The notes: generated from the sequence alone by a model not told the origin. Shown: positions 33,650 through 44,853, counted from the stretch's first letter. The stretch: 60,000 bases of DNA from Adiantum capillus-veneris (GCA_014529385.2 CM043950.1:151408945-151468944); one strand, 5' to 3'. Numbers and translations are program-made.

Positions 33650-34605
33650 TGTTGGACAGGAAGTCTCACACACCCATGAAGTGCATGCAAACACTACCTA
33701 GATCAACATAATGTCAATCGAGGACACAGATGACACGATAGGCACACAAATGAAATCTCTTAAGCTTGTCAGGCTGAGACCATCCTACACATACAACACT
33801 CTGGAAGGCCAACTAAACCACAATCAAGAACCTCACTGCCCTCAACTACACCACCTAGCCACATACACACATACGAAAGGTAACTCACCTAATCATGCTA
33901 GATTCCTACGAAACTTAAGGAACACCATCCCCTCACTAGGATACACCTGTCCCTAAGCTTCTACACTCAAAATCCTCACTCAAAACCCATCTGCGGAAAA
34001 CGCGTAGGATGACAGAGCCGAATTTAGAAAGTGCCCGAAACTGAAATTTATGAGTACCTATGCGTAGCTTTTGTCGCCACGATTCTATAGACTACTAGCA
34101 CACAGAAAACAGACATCGTTTGATACACTTACGGCCACAAATAGCTCGTAGATACGTCGGCGTGTGCGCTTCGTCTCACGGGGAATGCTTGGCGTTGTCG
34201 CGTAGCTCTCCTCGAGCCTACTGCAATGGTGTAGTCGGATCTCCAATGTGTTATGCGAGCCGGGCATAGCGAGAGGATGAAGCTCACGCTCACTCTCTTT
34301 CTCTCTCACACACAGTAGACGGCAACGCTAAAACTTGATTATGATAAAAGTCTTCTTTACAAAATGACCTAGGTACCTTATATACTAAGGCTACCTTAGG
34401 TTTAACCAAAAATGGGGTTGGAAGGGTCAAATGGCTTTGTATTTACAATCTGGAAGTGCCATTGCACCCCGGATTCTGAAACTAGAATAACTACTCATTA
34501 CAAATGACTTTTATATCCATAATCCGCAGCATTTCATAAGTCGCAAAAGATAAGACTTTGGTACGAAACTTGAGTTATGTTGTGTTGTTGACCCAGCGGT
34601 CAACA
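33650..34605 (-). repeat. 5' LTR of the 11.2-kb element (956 bp)
   Basis: Full-length match to 23430-24385. In element orientation it starts with the hairpin TGTTGACC...GGTCAACA at 34605 and ends TGTCCAACA at 33650. The half-palindrome CGCGTAGGATGAC at 34001-34013 is intact here. Confidence 0.92.
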
Positions 34606-34610
34606 ACCTC
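34606..34610. repeat. Target-site duplication ACCTC (right)
   Basis: Identical to 23425-23429. Confidence 0.9.
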
Positions 34611-35282
34611 TGCTCGTGAAGAAATTTCGTGGCCACTTGGCTTGACAATTCTATTTATATTGTGTCTAGCATGTTTGGCCTTTAGTTTACTAAAAAGAAC
34701 TTAGAGGAACAGTGAACATATTTTTACACTTGCTACCTACATTAAAAAATGATTCTAGAAGCACTCTCTTGATCAAATTTACTTAGCATCATTCTTGCAT
34801 CCCTGCGATTCTCAATATCCTCATCATACATTGATACATCCATAGACATTACCCTCTTTATGACTTCTAAAACATGTGACATATCCCTTTCTTTTATTGG
34901 GAACAGATTTTCCAACCTTTCTTTATGGAAATTTGCACCAAAGAATAGAAATCCAGCCAAACTTTCACTGGTTTCTCAATTCCAAACAACATCATAGCAT
35001 CAAAAAATGTATTTTTAATTGACTTTGAAACATGTCATGATTCAACAGCAAATGATTTACCATTATAGGACAAGCTAGTTGATTCAACATATTTAAAAGC
35101 ATTCACATCAAATGTATTTAGTGACAATGTAATAGGAAAATCATCCGACAATGATTGTTGAATATTGATCAACATCTGAACTCAGGCAAGGGTCCGAGTC
35201 ATAGCCTATAATGTAGAGCATGTCTAGACGAGTTAAAGAGGCCTAGGAAGTATACTCTTTAGAAAGATATGTAAAGCTAGAA
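34611..35282 (-). pseudogene. Unidentified degraded coding relic between two LTR elements
   Basis: The minus strand reads as protein-like sequence in pieces: SLNTFDVNAFKYVESTSLSY, then KSIKNTFFDAMMLFGIEKPV, then VSMYDEDIENRRDARMMLSK. Stops and frame breaks lie between them. Composition is gene-like rather than repeat-like, but I do not recognise a family. It may be a host gene or transposase remnant, or part of the LINE into which the 11.2-kb element inserted. Confidence 0.3.
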
Positions 35283-35287
35283 GAGGG
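35283..35287. repeat. Target-site duplication GAGGG (left)
   Basis: GAGGG precedes the LTR start at 35288 and recurs at 41544-41548. Confidence 0.92.
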
Positions 35288-35781
35288 TGTAATGAAATTG
35301 ATATTTTGATGATATATTTGTGGAATATTTGATATTTTGATGAAGCATTGCAATGTTGATTTGAATTGTGGAATATGATTACTTGTTGGGTGTTGTGTGA
35401 GCAGATCAGTGATTGGCACGTGCTGGACAATAAAGCGATAGCAGTTATTCGGAATAAAACTGCCACCATTGGATTTTCTTTGGCAAGACTTAGTATTTAT
35501 GGTTTAATTATAAGTCGAGATGTAGACAGCTATTAATTGTTACATTGAGCTCTTTATGAGCCAGGACTATTTTATGCCCAAGTGTGAATTGGATGTAACT
35601 CATTTTTGAGCATGAAATTTTCTATAAATTAAATACGTGCAAGAGGGACATGCTCACTCTTGCACGGGGGGAGATTGCACCCAGTGTCTGTGTATTCTTC
35701 TCTCCTCTCTCCTCTCTTCTCTCTCGCCGTGCCAGCGTAGCACTCCACTCTAGGAGGGCCGCTATGCTCCCGTTTGTAGCA
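35288..35781 (+). repeat. 5' LTR of the chromovirus
   Basis: 494 bp. A TATAAAT box at 35623-35629 is followed within 10 bp by the hairpin at 35636-35666, close to where transcription should start. Pyrimidine-rich TCTCC repeats follow in U5. Confidence 0.95.
35636..35666 (+). other. R/U5 hairpin of the chromovirus LTR
   Basis: Arm CGTGCAAGAG (35636-35645), 11-nt loop, exact reverse complement (35657-35666). It is repeated in the 3' LTR at 41398-41428 and, with a changed loop, in the non-coding element at 13016-13046. It would lie at or near the 5' end of the element RNA. Confidence 0.8.
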
Positions 35782-35782
35782 G

Positions 35783-35799
35783 TGGTATCAGAGCATAGC
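35783..35799 (+). other. Primer-binding site, tRNA-Met type
   Basis: TGGTATCAGAGC begins two bases after the LTR end (GTAGCA, then G). This is the standard site for initiator tRNA-Met. Confidence 0.92.
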
Positions 35800-36168
35800 T
35801 TATGCTCCTGGAAGATGTAGCAACCATGGGATGAAGATGCCTGCAAGCGAGTCGAGTCAAAATGTCGGTGTAGTTGGGCAACAAATACTCTTGCGACTTG
35901 AAACCCACCCATGTGCCAAGAGTAAACTTTTCTTTGGAGACGTGCTCAAAGGGAACACACACACCCATTCATTTGTTTTGGAAAACAATAAGCAGACCAT
36001 CACACAGAGAGAAATTTGTTTTTTCTCTCTTCACCATCTCTAAGCAAGAGCCACGTACACACACATACACACACCCCAAGAAGACGACATTCATCTCGTG
36101 CGTGCCATCCTCACCTTTGAATCGCGATTTTCAGCTGATCACTCTACGTCTTAATTCTCTCCCTCGTG

Positions 36169-39100
36169 ATGGAGACAAACGGTGCCAGTGTCCCCTCCGA
36201 ATGGACCAGTGATTCACCTCTACCCGCACCGACCTTGGAGCAACAAGTATTCTTACTGCAACAGGAATTAGACATTGCGAATCAACGCCTCGCTGAAAAT
36301 GATCAGAAACGCGCACGCGAAGACGACAACGAAGATGAACGTATGATCAAAATTTTGAAGGCTGCGTTCGAAGCTCAAAAATCCAACAAAGAGGCAAAGA
36401 TAAGTCAAAAATCTTTCACGTTTTTCAAGTTTGATGGTCGCAAAATTGGTAAAACAGTGCTATCTTGGTTAACTCAATTCGACGATTATTTTGCTGGCGA
36501 ATCTTTCACTGAAAAAGATAAAATTAAATGTGCTACTAATCACCTTTCTGGTCAAGCTTCACTTTGGTGGAGCGTGCTTTGCAAAACGGCAGAACGACCA
36601 TCAACTTGGGATAGTTTTCAACAGCGGGTCAAAGATTCCTTCCTACCCCCTCAGTTTGGTCTTGACGCTCGTCGTGCTTGGGCCAAATTCTCTTGGATGC
36701 AAGAAGACACCATTTCTCGTTACACTGACCGCTTTTGGGAACGTCTTCTACTCCTCCGTATGGTAGAAGAAGTGCCTGCAGAGTCTCTCCAACGCAAATA
36801 TGAAGACGGTCTTCCCAATGGTATACAATCAAAACTCAATTCCCTTAAACCAGCGTCTCTTTATGAAGCTATATCCTTGGCCTACGATGCTGAGAAAGAA
36901 ATCAACTCTATCGTCCATGAAGTGCGCAACACGCGTAACCCCAATCGTCCTAATTTTCAACCTCCCAATCAGTGGGGTAACAACAATCGCAACCGCAATC
37001 GCAACGGTAATAATTTCAACAGGTATACTTCAAACCCTCGCACAAATAATTACACACAAAACCGTCCACCCCCCTTTCCCCGTAGTCACCAAAACACTCA
37101 TCGCCCACAACACAACTCCGCCACTCCACCCACACACACTGCACCTCAAATTTCAAACACACATCCCAATCCCCCTGCACGTCATAATGGTGTTCGGTGC
37201 TTCAAATGCCGCCAATATGGCCATGTTGAAGCCAACTGCACCAACAATCGTCCACCCGGACCTCGCCAACCCACAGCTCGCATACACAACATCGAAGATG
37301 AATCAACACGCCGAGACGATGACATGGCTGATTGGACAGCGGGAACACCACCTCACCTACCAGGTAAGCCAATTTCAATTCATGCCTTGCTCCGTCAAAC
37401 AGGAAAAATTCAAGATTCAAGCGTGTCTATTTTACACGATGATGGTAGTTCACACGATTTTATTTCTGAAAAATTGGTACGAAAATTGAATTCAACCACC
37501 ACACCGTCTGCATACAAAGTTAAATGTGCTTTTCAAGGAACTAGGTATAATGGCACACGTGAAATTAAATCTCTCACAATTACCATTGGTGATTACACAG
37601 AACAGCGTGATTTTTTAATTGCACCATTGCAATCCACTGATATCATATTGGGCATGCCTTTTCGACACCAACATAACCCACACATTGACTATCGCACACA
37701 CACCATGAATTTCACCTTTAATGGCAAATCTATTTCACTTTCTGCTGATGCATCCCTTGCTATGTTTCCCTTGATATCACACACACAAGCAAAACGTGCA
37801 CTACGAAAGGATGACAAAGCATACATGATATTTGTTACTGAAGTGGAGCACACACAATCATCTCTCTCTCACACACATCATGATTTCCTCTCACAGTATA
37901 ATGATTTCTTTGTGGATGATTACCCTCCTCACCTCCCACCCTCTCGTGGTGAATTAGATCATAAAATTGAAATTTTTCCAGGCTCACAACCTCCACACAG
38001 AGCACCATATAGACACAGTCCCTTGCACCAACAAGAAATCCAAAAACAAATCACCGAACTCCTAGATAAGGGCCTCATCCGTCCTAGTGCATCCCCTTTT
38101 GGTGCACCAGTTCTCCTAGTCCAAAAGAAAAACAAAACTTTTCGCATGTGCATAGACTACCGTGCATTAAACAAGGTTACTGTCAAAAACCGCTATCCCA
38201 TCCCACGTATAGATGATCTCCTAGATCGCTTACGAGGAGCCAAATTGTTTAGCAAAATTGACTTGAAATGAGGATACCATCAGATTCGTATGCACCCTAA
38301 TGATATTTTTAAAACTGCCTTTCGTACCCAGTCTGGTCATTATGAGTTTATTGTTTTACCGTTTGGTCTCACAAATGCACCTGCCACATTTGCTAGGATG
38401 ATGAACAAAATATTTCTTGATTATCAAGACTTTGTTATTGTGTTCTTTGATGACATTTTGATTTTTAGTCATGATGAGCATGAACACAAAAATCACCTAC
38501 ATATTGTTTTTGAGTTATTGCGTGACCACCAGTTGTTTGCAAATCCCGACAAAAGTATATTCTTTCAAACACACATTGACTATTTAGGCCACATAGTCTC
38601 AGAAAAAGGAATATCTGTTGACCCTCAAAAGATTGACACTATTAACACATGGCCTACCCCCAAATCCGTGTATGACATAAAATCCTTTTTAGGTTTAGCA
38701 GGCTTTTATCGAAAATTTGTCAAAAACTTCTCACACATTGCATCACCGATGACCACTTTACTTCGTCAAAAAGTACCATTCAATTGGGGTCCCACACAAC
38801 AAAAATCATTTGACACTCTCAAATATCTCCTTACACATGCCCCCATCCTACAGTTACCCGACTTCACACAACCCTTCTTTGTAGTCATTACAGATGCCAG
38901 TGGCTCAGGCATAGGCGCAGTCTTAATGCAAAATGATCACCCACTTGCCTACGAAAGTCGAAAACTCAAACCATCAGAAACCAAATACAGCACATACGAT
39001 AAAGAATTGCTAGCAGTAGTCCACGCTCTAGACATGTGGAAACACTATCTTATGGGCTCCGAAGTCCTAATCAAAACTGACCAACAAGCCATTAAACATC

Positions 39101-40779
39101 TTCTGACTCAATCCACCATTTCTGACCGTCATATCCAATGGGCCGGTTTCATTCAAAATTTCCATCCTATGATACAATACCAACCAGGCAAAGCGAATGT
39201 AGTAGCAGACGCATTAAGTAGAAAACCTGAAGTAAATGTACTCTCTGTTACTCGCTCATGTGTCTTTGATAAAATCAAGCATGTTTATTTGAATCACATT
39301 TCTGTGAGTGATGTGCAATCTTTTCATTCTATGCCTAACACATATGCTCACGATCCACATTTTGCACATGCTTGGTTTGAAATAACTCACAACAATGGTC
39401 TTCCCTATGAACATTACACAGTGGCAAATGGTTATCTCTATTTTCAGCAAAAGCTATGCATCACAACACCCTTCAAGGAACTAGCAATGACTGAAATGCA
39501 TGCACCACCATATATGGGTCACCGAGGAATTCAATCCATAGTCGCTGCATGTCAAGATCATTTTTTTTGGCCTGGAATGAAGCACGATATCACAAAATTT
39601 GTTTCAGAATGTTTGATATGTCAAAGAGTTAAACGTCATAATGGTAAGTCTTATGGTCTATTAATGCCTCTCCCCATCCCTGCTGGCCCTTGGGAACAAA
39701 TCTCCATGGATTTCATCACAGGACTCCCTACCACATCCTCACACAATGACATGATATGGACCATAGTTGACCGTTTTAGCAAACAAGCATACTTTGTACC
39801 CTGCAAAAAGACATTGTCTGCACCACAGGCTGCAAAGCTTTTCCTCCAAACCATCTTCCCTTATCACGGCTTCCCCAAGGTCATTCTCTCCGATCGTGAT
39901 GGACGCTTTTGCAATCATTTTTGGGTCGCCCTAGCCAAAAACTTAGGCTCTAAAATGGATTTCACATCTGCATTTCACCCTGAAAGTAATGGTCAAACAG
40001 AAGCCACAAACAGTACTATTATGGACCTTCTTCGATCTTATACCACTGAAAATACTGCAAACTGGGACCAACACCTCCCTATGCTTCAATTTGCTTACAA
40101 TAACACCCCTCACTCCTCCACAAACCGTGCACCCTTTGAAATTGTCTATGGCAAGAAACTCCCTGTCCCTGTATCCACTATTAGCACTGATGTCCCTGCG
40201 GCTGACACTTTAACCAGAGATCACACAAACATTTTACAAGAAGCCACAGCTTGCATTAAACGAGCACAAGAACGATACACTGCACAAGCCAATAAGAAAC
40301 GAAGACCTGCACCTTTTAAAGAAAACGACCTTGTTTGGCTTAGAATAGAAAACCGAGGCTTAAAAAGTGTAGAAAAACATCCTAGAGTGAAATTGGCCCC
40401 TAGATTTTATGGCCCATTCAAAATTCTTCATAAAATAAATGACAATGCGTTCCGCTTGGGCATTCCCTCACATTGGAAAATACACAACTCCTTCCATGTC
40501 AGTTTGTTGAGACCACACAAGGGACCTATTCCCGACACCCCTCCCATAGCTGACCCCCCCTTCATTGAGGACGATGAAGAAATTCTGACTCCAGAAATAA
40601 TTTTAGATCATGGCATGACCACTACCCGCAGAGGAAACCAGTACAGAAGATATTTGGTAAAATACAAAAACCATTCTTTGGAAGAGTGTCAATGGATTTC
40701 TGAACAATCGCTAAGTCCGCACTACCATCACTTGATACTTGCATACCACACACCTAGAGACACAGATTTGCCGATTTAG
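36169..40779 (+). pseudogene. gag-pol: Chromovirus gag-pol polyprotein with one in-frame TGA
   Basis: Start at ATG 36169 (an in-frame GTG lies just before). One frame of about 1,536 codons. Gag: ASLWWSVL and a Pro/Asn-rich tail. The zinc knuckle [14 protein letters not shown] (CX2CX4HX4C) is near residue 345. Protease is near residue 425, with DDGSS where DSGSS is usual, then IILGMPF. Reverse transcriptase has DYRALNK and VFFDDILIFS (38449-38454 codes for the two Asp). RNase H has TDASGSGIG and ADALSR. Integrase has the HHCC finger (H..H, CLIC) and a complete D, D, E set (MDFITGL, LSDRDGRF, NGQTEATN, with 35 residues between the last two). The GPF/Y module has RFYGPFKILHK. A C-terminal chromodomain (YLVKYKNHSLEECQWI) probably guides insertion by binding modified histone, as in related elements. 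TGA at 38269-38271 falls inside the conserved RT block before GYHQI; the frame continues directly after it. Confidence 0.95.
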
Positions 40780-40965
40780 GCAGTGCCTCTCTTCTAGTGT
40801 AGATTCGCCGATTTAGGCAACACTAATTTTAAAAGTGCAGATCCGCCGATTTAGGCAGCACTAGTGTAGATTCGCCGATTTAGGCAGCATTCGTGCAAAT
40901 CCACCGATTTAGGCAGCACAACCATCGGTGTAGATCCGCCGATCTAGGCAACACCAAATTACTAG
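40770..40965. repeat. Tandem repeat with core CCGATTTAGGCA, about six copies
   Basis: Units such as GATTCGCCGATTTAGGCAGC and GATCCGCCGATTTAGGCAGC recur at 30-45 bp spacing between the gag-pol stop and the 3' LTR. The gag-pol stop codon is the TAG within the first copy of the core. No purine tract is obvious apart from CCCGGGGTA directly before the LTR. Confidence 0.88.
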
Positions 40966-41049
40966 ACCACTCTACCAGTGGCTGGCCACCACTGTCGCTC
41001 GTTTGGTTTTGGTAACAATTGAGGACAATTGCTTTTCAACCCCGGGGTA

Positions 41050-41543
41050 TGTAATGAAATTGATATTTTGATGATATATTTGTGGAATATTTGATATTTT
41101 GATGAAGCATTGCAATGTTGATTTGAATTGTGGAATATGATCACTTGTTGGGTGTTGTGTGAGCAGATCAGTGATTGGCACGTGCTGGACAATAAAGCGA
41201 TAGCAGTTATTCGGAATAAAACTGCCACCATTGGATTTTCTTTGGCAAGACTTAGTATTTATGGTTTAATTATAAGTCGAGATGTAGACAGCTATTAATT
41301 GTTACATTGAGCTCTTTATGAGCCAGGACTATTTTATGCCCAAGTGTGAATTGGATGTAACTCATTTTTGAGCATGAAATTTTCTATAAATTAAATACGT
41401 GCAAGAGGGACATGCTCACTCTTGCACGGGGGGAGATTGCACCCAGTGTCTGTGTATTCTTCTCTCCTCTCTCCTCTCTTCTCTCTCGCCGTGCCAGCGT
41501 AGCACTCCACTCTAGGAGGGCCGCTATGCTCCCGTTTGTAGCA
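41050..41543 (+). repeat. 3' LTR of the chromovirus
   Basis: 494 bp, matching 35288-35781 with one difference seen by eye. Confidence 0.95.
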
Positions 41544-41548
41544 GAGGG
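41544..41548. repeat. Target-site duplication GAGGG (right)
   Basis: Identical to 35283-35287. Confidence 0.92.
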
Positions 41549-41839
41549 TGGAGAAGAAGACTACAAAAAATCAATCCATTTCCCAACTGCAATCTTTTCC
41601 CCTTAGGGGGTTCACCTCTTAGACATGTAAGTTACCACGTGAGTTTAAATGAAAGGTTTTTAAAATTGCCAAAATTGTAAAATTTTAGCAGGATTATATT
41701 AATAGAAGGGGTTGTTAAATTGATTTTAGAAAAAAATTCATAAATTTTTGAAGACAAAGGGGTCATTTTATTATTTAGTATGTAAGTAAAGGGTTTTTTT
41801 AATACCCTCTGAACGCGGTTATATGAACAATTTCTTAAA

Positions 41840-43160
41840 GATGCACCCCTCGAGCTTTTCCCATGCTTGGGATTCAAATTTAGAGAAGACAATATTAATA
41901 GAAGTTGTGTCTTTAGCATGACATACCTAGTTAAAGTTGCCACCAATGATACCATCATCCAACTTTATGTCAGGCGACCAATGCTAGAGCTCATGTCTAA
42001 GGGAAGGGTTATTATCAGCATAGATATTTACCAACCAAATTTTTCCCCCATTGAGTATCAATACCAAAGATAGAGTATCTCCCAGTAGGGTCATCTAGCA
42101 GCCATTCAGGATTCAAAGAAGACTTTATGCGAGTAAGGACCCCTAAGTATCCAGCTTGAGCACCCCCATAGAAGCATTTTAAACCCCTATAGTGCAATAG
42201 CATCCCATCCTCTCATGTCTTTTATGCTCTTGAACAAGACAAATGTCGAGAACATCCATTTATTAAAAGTGTACAATCTAGTAGGGTCATTCAACCCTTT
42301 CACATAGAAGGTATTGACTTTCTTTGGGCAGTGCTATGAACTATCTGAGTGTCCCCATCACTATCAAATTCTTGCATCTGAACCTCGATGTGAATTTCTT
42401 TATTTTCTCCCTCTTCCTCACGTAGTCTAGCTTTCTTACTTGAATCATGAGTTTCAATGATATTGTCAATAGTAGCCAGAGTCTCAAGAGAGGGCATATC
42501 TTATATGAGCACTTCATAAATGTTTTGAGAGGAGTAACCATATGGAAAGCCCTTCACATTGAAGGTATTTTTAGAAGTAATAAAACCCTCTAAATCAACC
42601 ACCCTCTTTTCTTTATCTAGGGGTTTTAGGGACATTGGAGGTGGAGGATTCATGATTAGATGTAGTATGGCCTTGAAATAAAACTCTTGGATTGGAGGGA
42701 ATTGGGGCACCAGGTGCTCTGGCATATGAAGGAGTGGTTGGGTTACTCTTGGGTTGGGTATTACCTCCTTTCCCATTCTCCTTTTCACCAGGAGGTTTAC
42801 CATAGATATGTTCTCTGGGAACAAGGGTGATAAGGTCAGAGTCCTTATTGAACATAGGACAACTTTTGGAAAAGTGCCCAAATCACCACAATGAAAACAA
42901 GCCCCATATAACTTACCCCATTTCAAATAGATAAAAAATTTACCTAAAGTATCAAGTTCAATCTCAAGCATCTCCAAAAAATTCTTATCAGTTTTCCACA
43001 TAACACAAGCTCTGTTCCTATTGGGGCAATGCATAGTGGGGGGGAAACAAAACTTTCCCCAATAAAGATGCCAGATCACCAATAGAGGGCCATAAAAAGG
43101 TATGCAACTCCACAAAATCCACCCAAGCACGGAATTTAGATCACATTTCATATCTCTGTC
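41840..43160 (-). pseudogene. L1-type LINE, ORF1 and start of ORF2 (endonuclease), truncated
   Basis: On the minus strand, ORF1 shows the plant LINE pattern: FRAWVDFVELHTFLWP, then NRNRACVMWKTDKNFLEMLE, then the start of a zinc knuckle CFHCGDLG near 42885. A one-base loss breaks the knuckle frame before its His and last Cys. A Pro-rich part and EKRVVDLEGFITSKNTF (near 42570) follow. ORF2 then begins: FNVKGLNDPTRLYTF-like and ICLVQEHK-like pieces near 42200-42310, and SSLNPEWLLDDPTGRYSIF near 42080-42140. These match the apurinic-type endonuclease of the LINE at 54.2-54.5 kb. The element ends near 41840, so RT is missing. Confidence 0.8.
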
Positions 43161-43319
43161 CCTTTGATTTTAATTTCGGGGGTGAGGGAATCTTACAAAA
43201 TGTTAGCCATTATAGAAGAATCATATTGTTTAAATCTTTTACCTAATAGAGTGTGACCAGATGCGTGGATCTAACTCCAAAGCATGTGGGCGTGCCAAGG
43301 TGCAAGAGGGGACCTTAAC
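43110..43319. repeat. Direct repeat, copy 1 (LINE 5' segment)
   Basis: CCACAAAATCCACCCAA through GTGCAAGAGGGGACCTTAA matches 44519-44735 with scattered changes. In minus orientation both contain MANIL and DSLTP-type coding just upstream of LINE ORF1. Confidence 0.85.
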
Positions 43320-44518
43320 ACTAGTTTGGTACCAAAACAGGACACATAAGTGTTCTTTTTACAAATATAAATTAAATCCTACTTGCATTAGACAGTTTAC
43401 TTAAGAAAACCCTCTTGATATTCTAAAATATGTTAGCTAGAGGGTCTTTTAAAAATATAACCTTGCATTTTAGAATCTACCATGATCAAGAGCTATACTC
43501 ATCAAGTTGACCCTCATAAGACTGCGATTGATGGCTTTAAGATATCATCTTTATAAGCTCCAGAAAAAATGAAGCGACCTTGTAGAAAATTTTAGGTGTC
43601 TTTTCCACAATTTTGCTATAGATAATTGAAAGTTTCATGTGCAAAAAAATTGACTTGGGAGTATATAAAATAATGGAAAGTTCTATGTGTTTGATATAGC
43701 CATTTCATTCATATCGTTGTATACAAAGAAAAATATGTTTTTGTTGTATTTGTGAGTTTTAGAAAGTGATGCATTGCTCACCATTTCCATATAGGACTCA
43801 CGGTGGCAAATAGAAGGGCTTTGGTATGCAACAATTATTGGATTATTTTAAATAATCAAAACAGCATAAGAGAGAACTTTGATATTTTCATTCTTGAGAC
43901 CTAAGCATTCAAAACCTCAAATAATATCAAACTTTTTATGTAGATCAACTAAATGTATCAAAGTACATGGTACATACACAATTGGGGTGCCCAAAACCTT
44001 GGTTTTAATGTTATTATGTAGAACTCAAGATTTTCAAGAGTTTTTGCACGATAAAAAATTCAAGATAGAGTTCAAGCAACGAGATTTAATTGAGTTAGGG
44101 AGCCCAAAAAATACGTAGTTTCTTGGTTTCAACATATAAAGTCATTTGTAGTTGTTAAATTGCACTAGAATAGCCCCAATTCCATGAGGGGAGCTTTTAA
44201 GACCAAAATTATGCTCTAATTCAGCACGTGCTCAAGTATGAAATTATGTCTATAACTTGCGTGTGACTTGGAAACTTGTCTTTAAAGTGCATTCCATTTC
44301 TTTGTAACACTAAATGCTAAGACTTGGCTTTTATAAACATAAAAAGGGCCATCTCTACAAAAAGATATAAGAATTTTATGATTTTTTTGGCAAAACAGCT
44401 TGAAAGTTAACTAAAATTTATGACTTAGAACTTACCAGAATTCTATCCATACCGATTCTATTTTGACATGGAGAAAAATCGAGTGTTTTCTTTCCCTCAT
44501 AACCAACCTATGGCAAAT
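43320..44518. other. AT-rich stretch without recognised gene
   Basis: Lies between the two direct repeats. No domain on either strand; the plus frame 43879-44118 matches nothing known to me. Confidence 0.5.
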
Positions 44519-44735
44519 CCACAAAATCTACCCAAACAGGAAATTTAAATCACATTTCATATCTCTTTCCCTTTGATTTTAAGTACGGGGGTGAGGGAAT
44601 CTTGCAAAATGTTAGCCATTATAGAAGAATCATATTGCTCAAAGCTTTTGCCTAACACAGTGTGACCAGATGCGTGGATCTAACTCAAAAGCATGTGGAA
44701 GAGACATAGTGCCAAGGTGCAAGAGGGGACCTTAA
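44519..44735. repeat. Direct repeat, copy 2 (LINE 5' segment)
   Basis: Second copy of 43110-43319, 1,409 bp away. The start of the coding part (MANILQDSLTP on the minus strand) is better kept here than in copy 1, which has a stop at the Gln. Confidence 0.85.
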
Positions 44736-44849
44736 GGCAGCTCCGACAATCTTGCAAGAATGTTGCGAAACTGGAGGGAAACTCCTTGTAGGCACGATAA
44801 GAGGTAGGGCTTTCATAGACATGCCATACCCTAACTCGAAATTGATAAC

Positions 44850-44853
44850 CCTC

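Larger units (their letters stand above)
23430..34605 (-). mobile_element. 11.2-kb non-autonomous LTR retrotransposon (gag-protease only), minus strand
   Basis: Both LTRs are 956 bp, begin and end TGTTG...CAACA, and are bounded by the target duplication ACCTC. In element order (right to left): 5' LTR, primer-binding site at 33648-33631, about 2.2 kb of leader with palindromes, gag (31471-28893), protease (28320-27623), a Trp-rich repeat frame (27690-26534), about 1.7 kb with nothing recognised, a captured DEAD-box helicase fragment (24824-24450), a polypurine tract (24399-24386), and the 3' LTR. No reverse transcriptase, RNase H or integrase was found on either strand, so it would depend on another element. 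LTRs differ at roughly 30 sites by eye (about 3%). Gag and protease carry stops and a frameshift. Confidence 0.9.
35288..41543 (+). mobile_element. Young, nearly intact Ty3/gypsy chromovirus
   Basis: A complete 6.26-kb element: 494-bp LTRs starting TGTAATG and ending GTAGCA, 5-bp target duplication GAGGG, tRNA-Met primer-binding site, one gag-pol frame, a short 3' tandem repeat, and the 3' LTR. The LTRs differ at one site that I can see (ATGATTACTT against ATGATCACTT), so insertion was recent. The polyprotein ends in a chromodomain, which places it among chromoviruses. The only coding lesion found is one TGA in reverse transcriptase. Confidence 0.95.

Noticed and set aside
36166-36168. GTG as start of the chromovirus polyprotein
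   Set aside because: An ATG follows directly at 36169 in the same frame and is the normal eukaryotic start.
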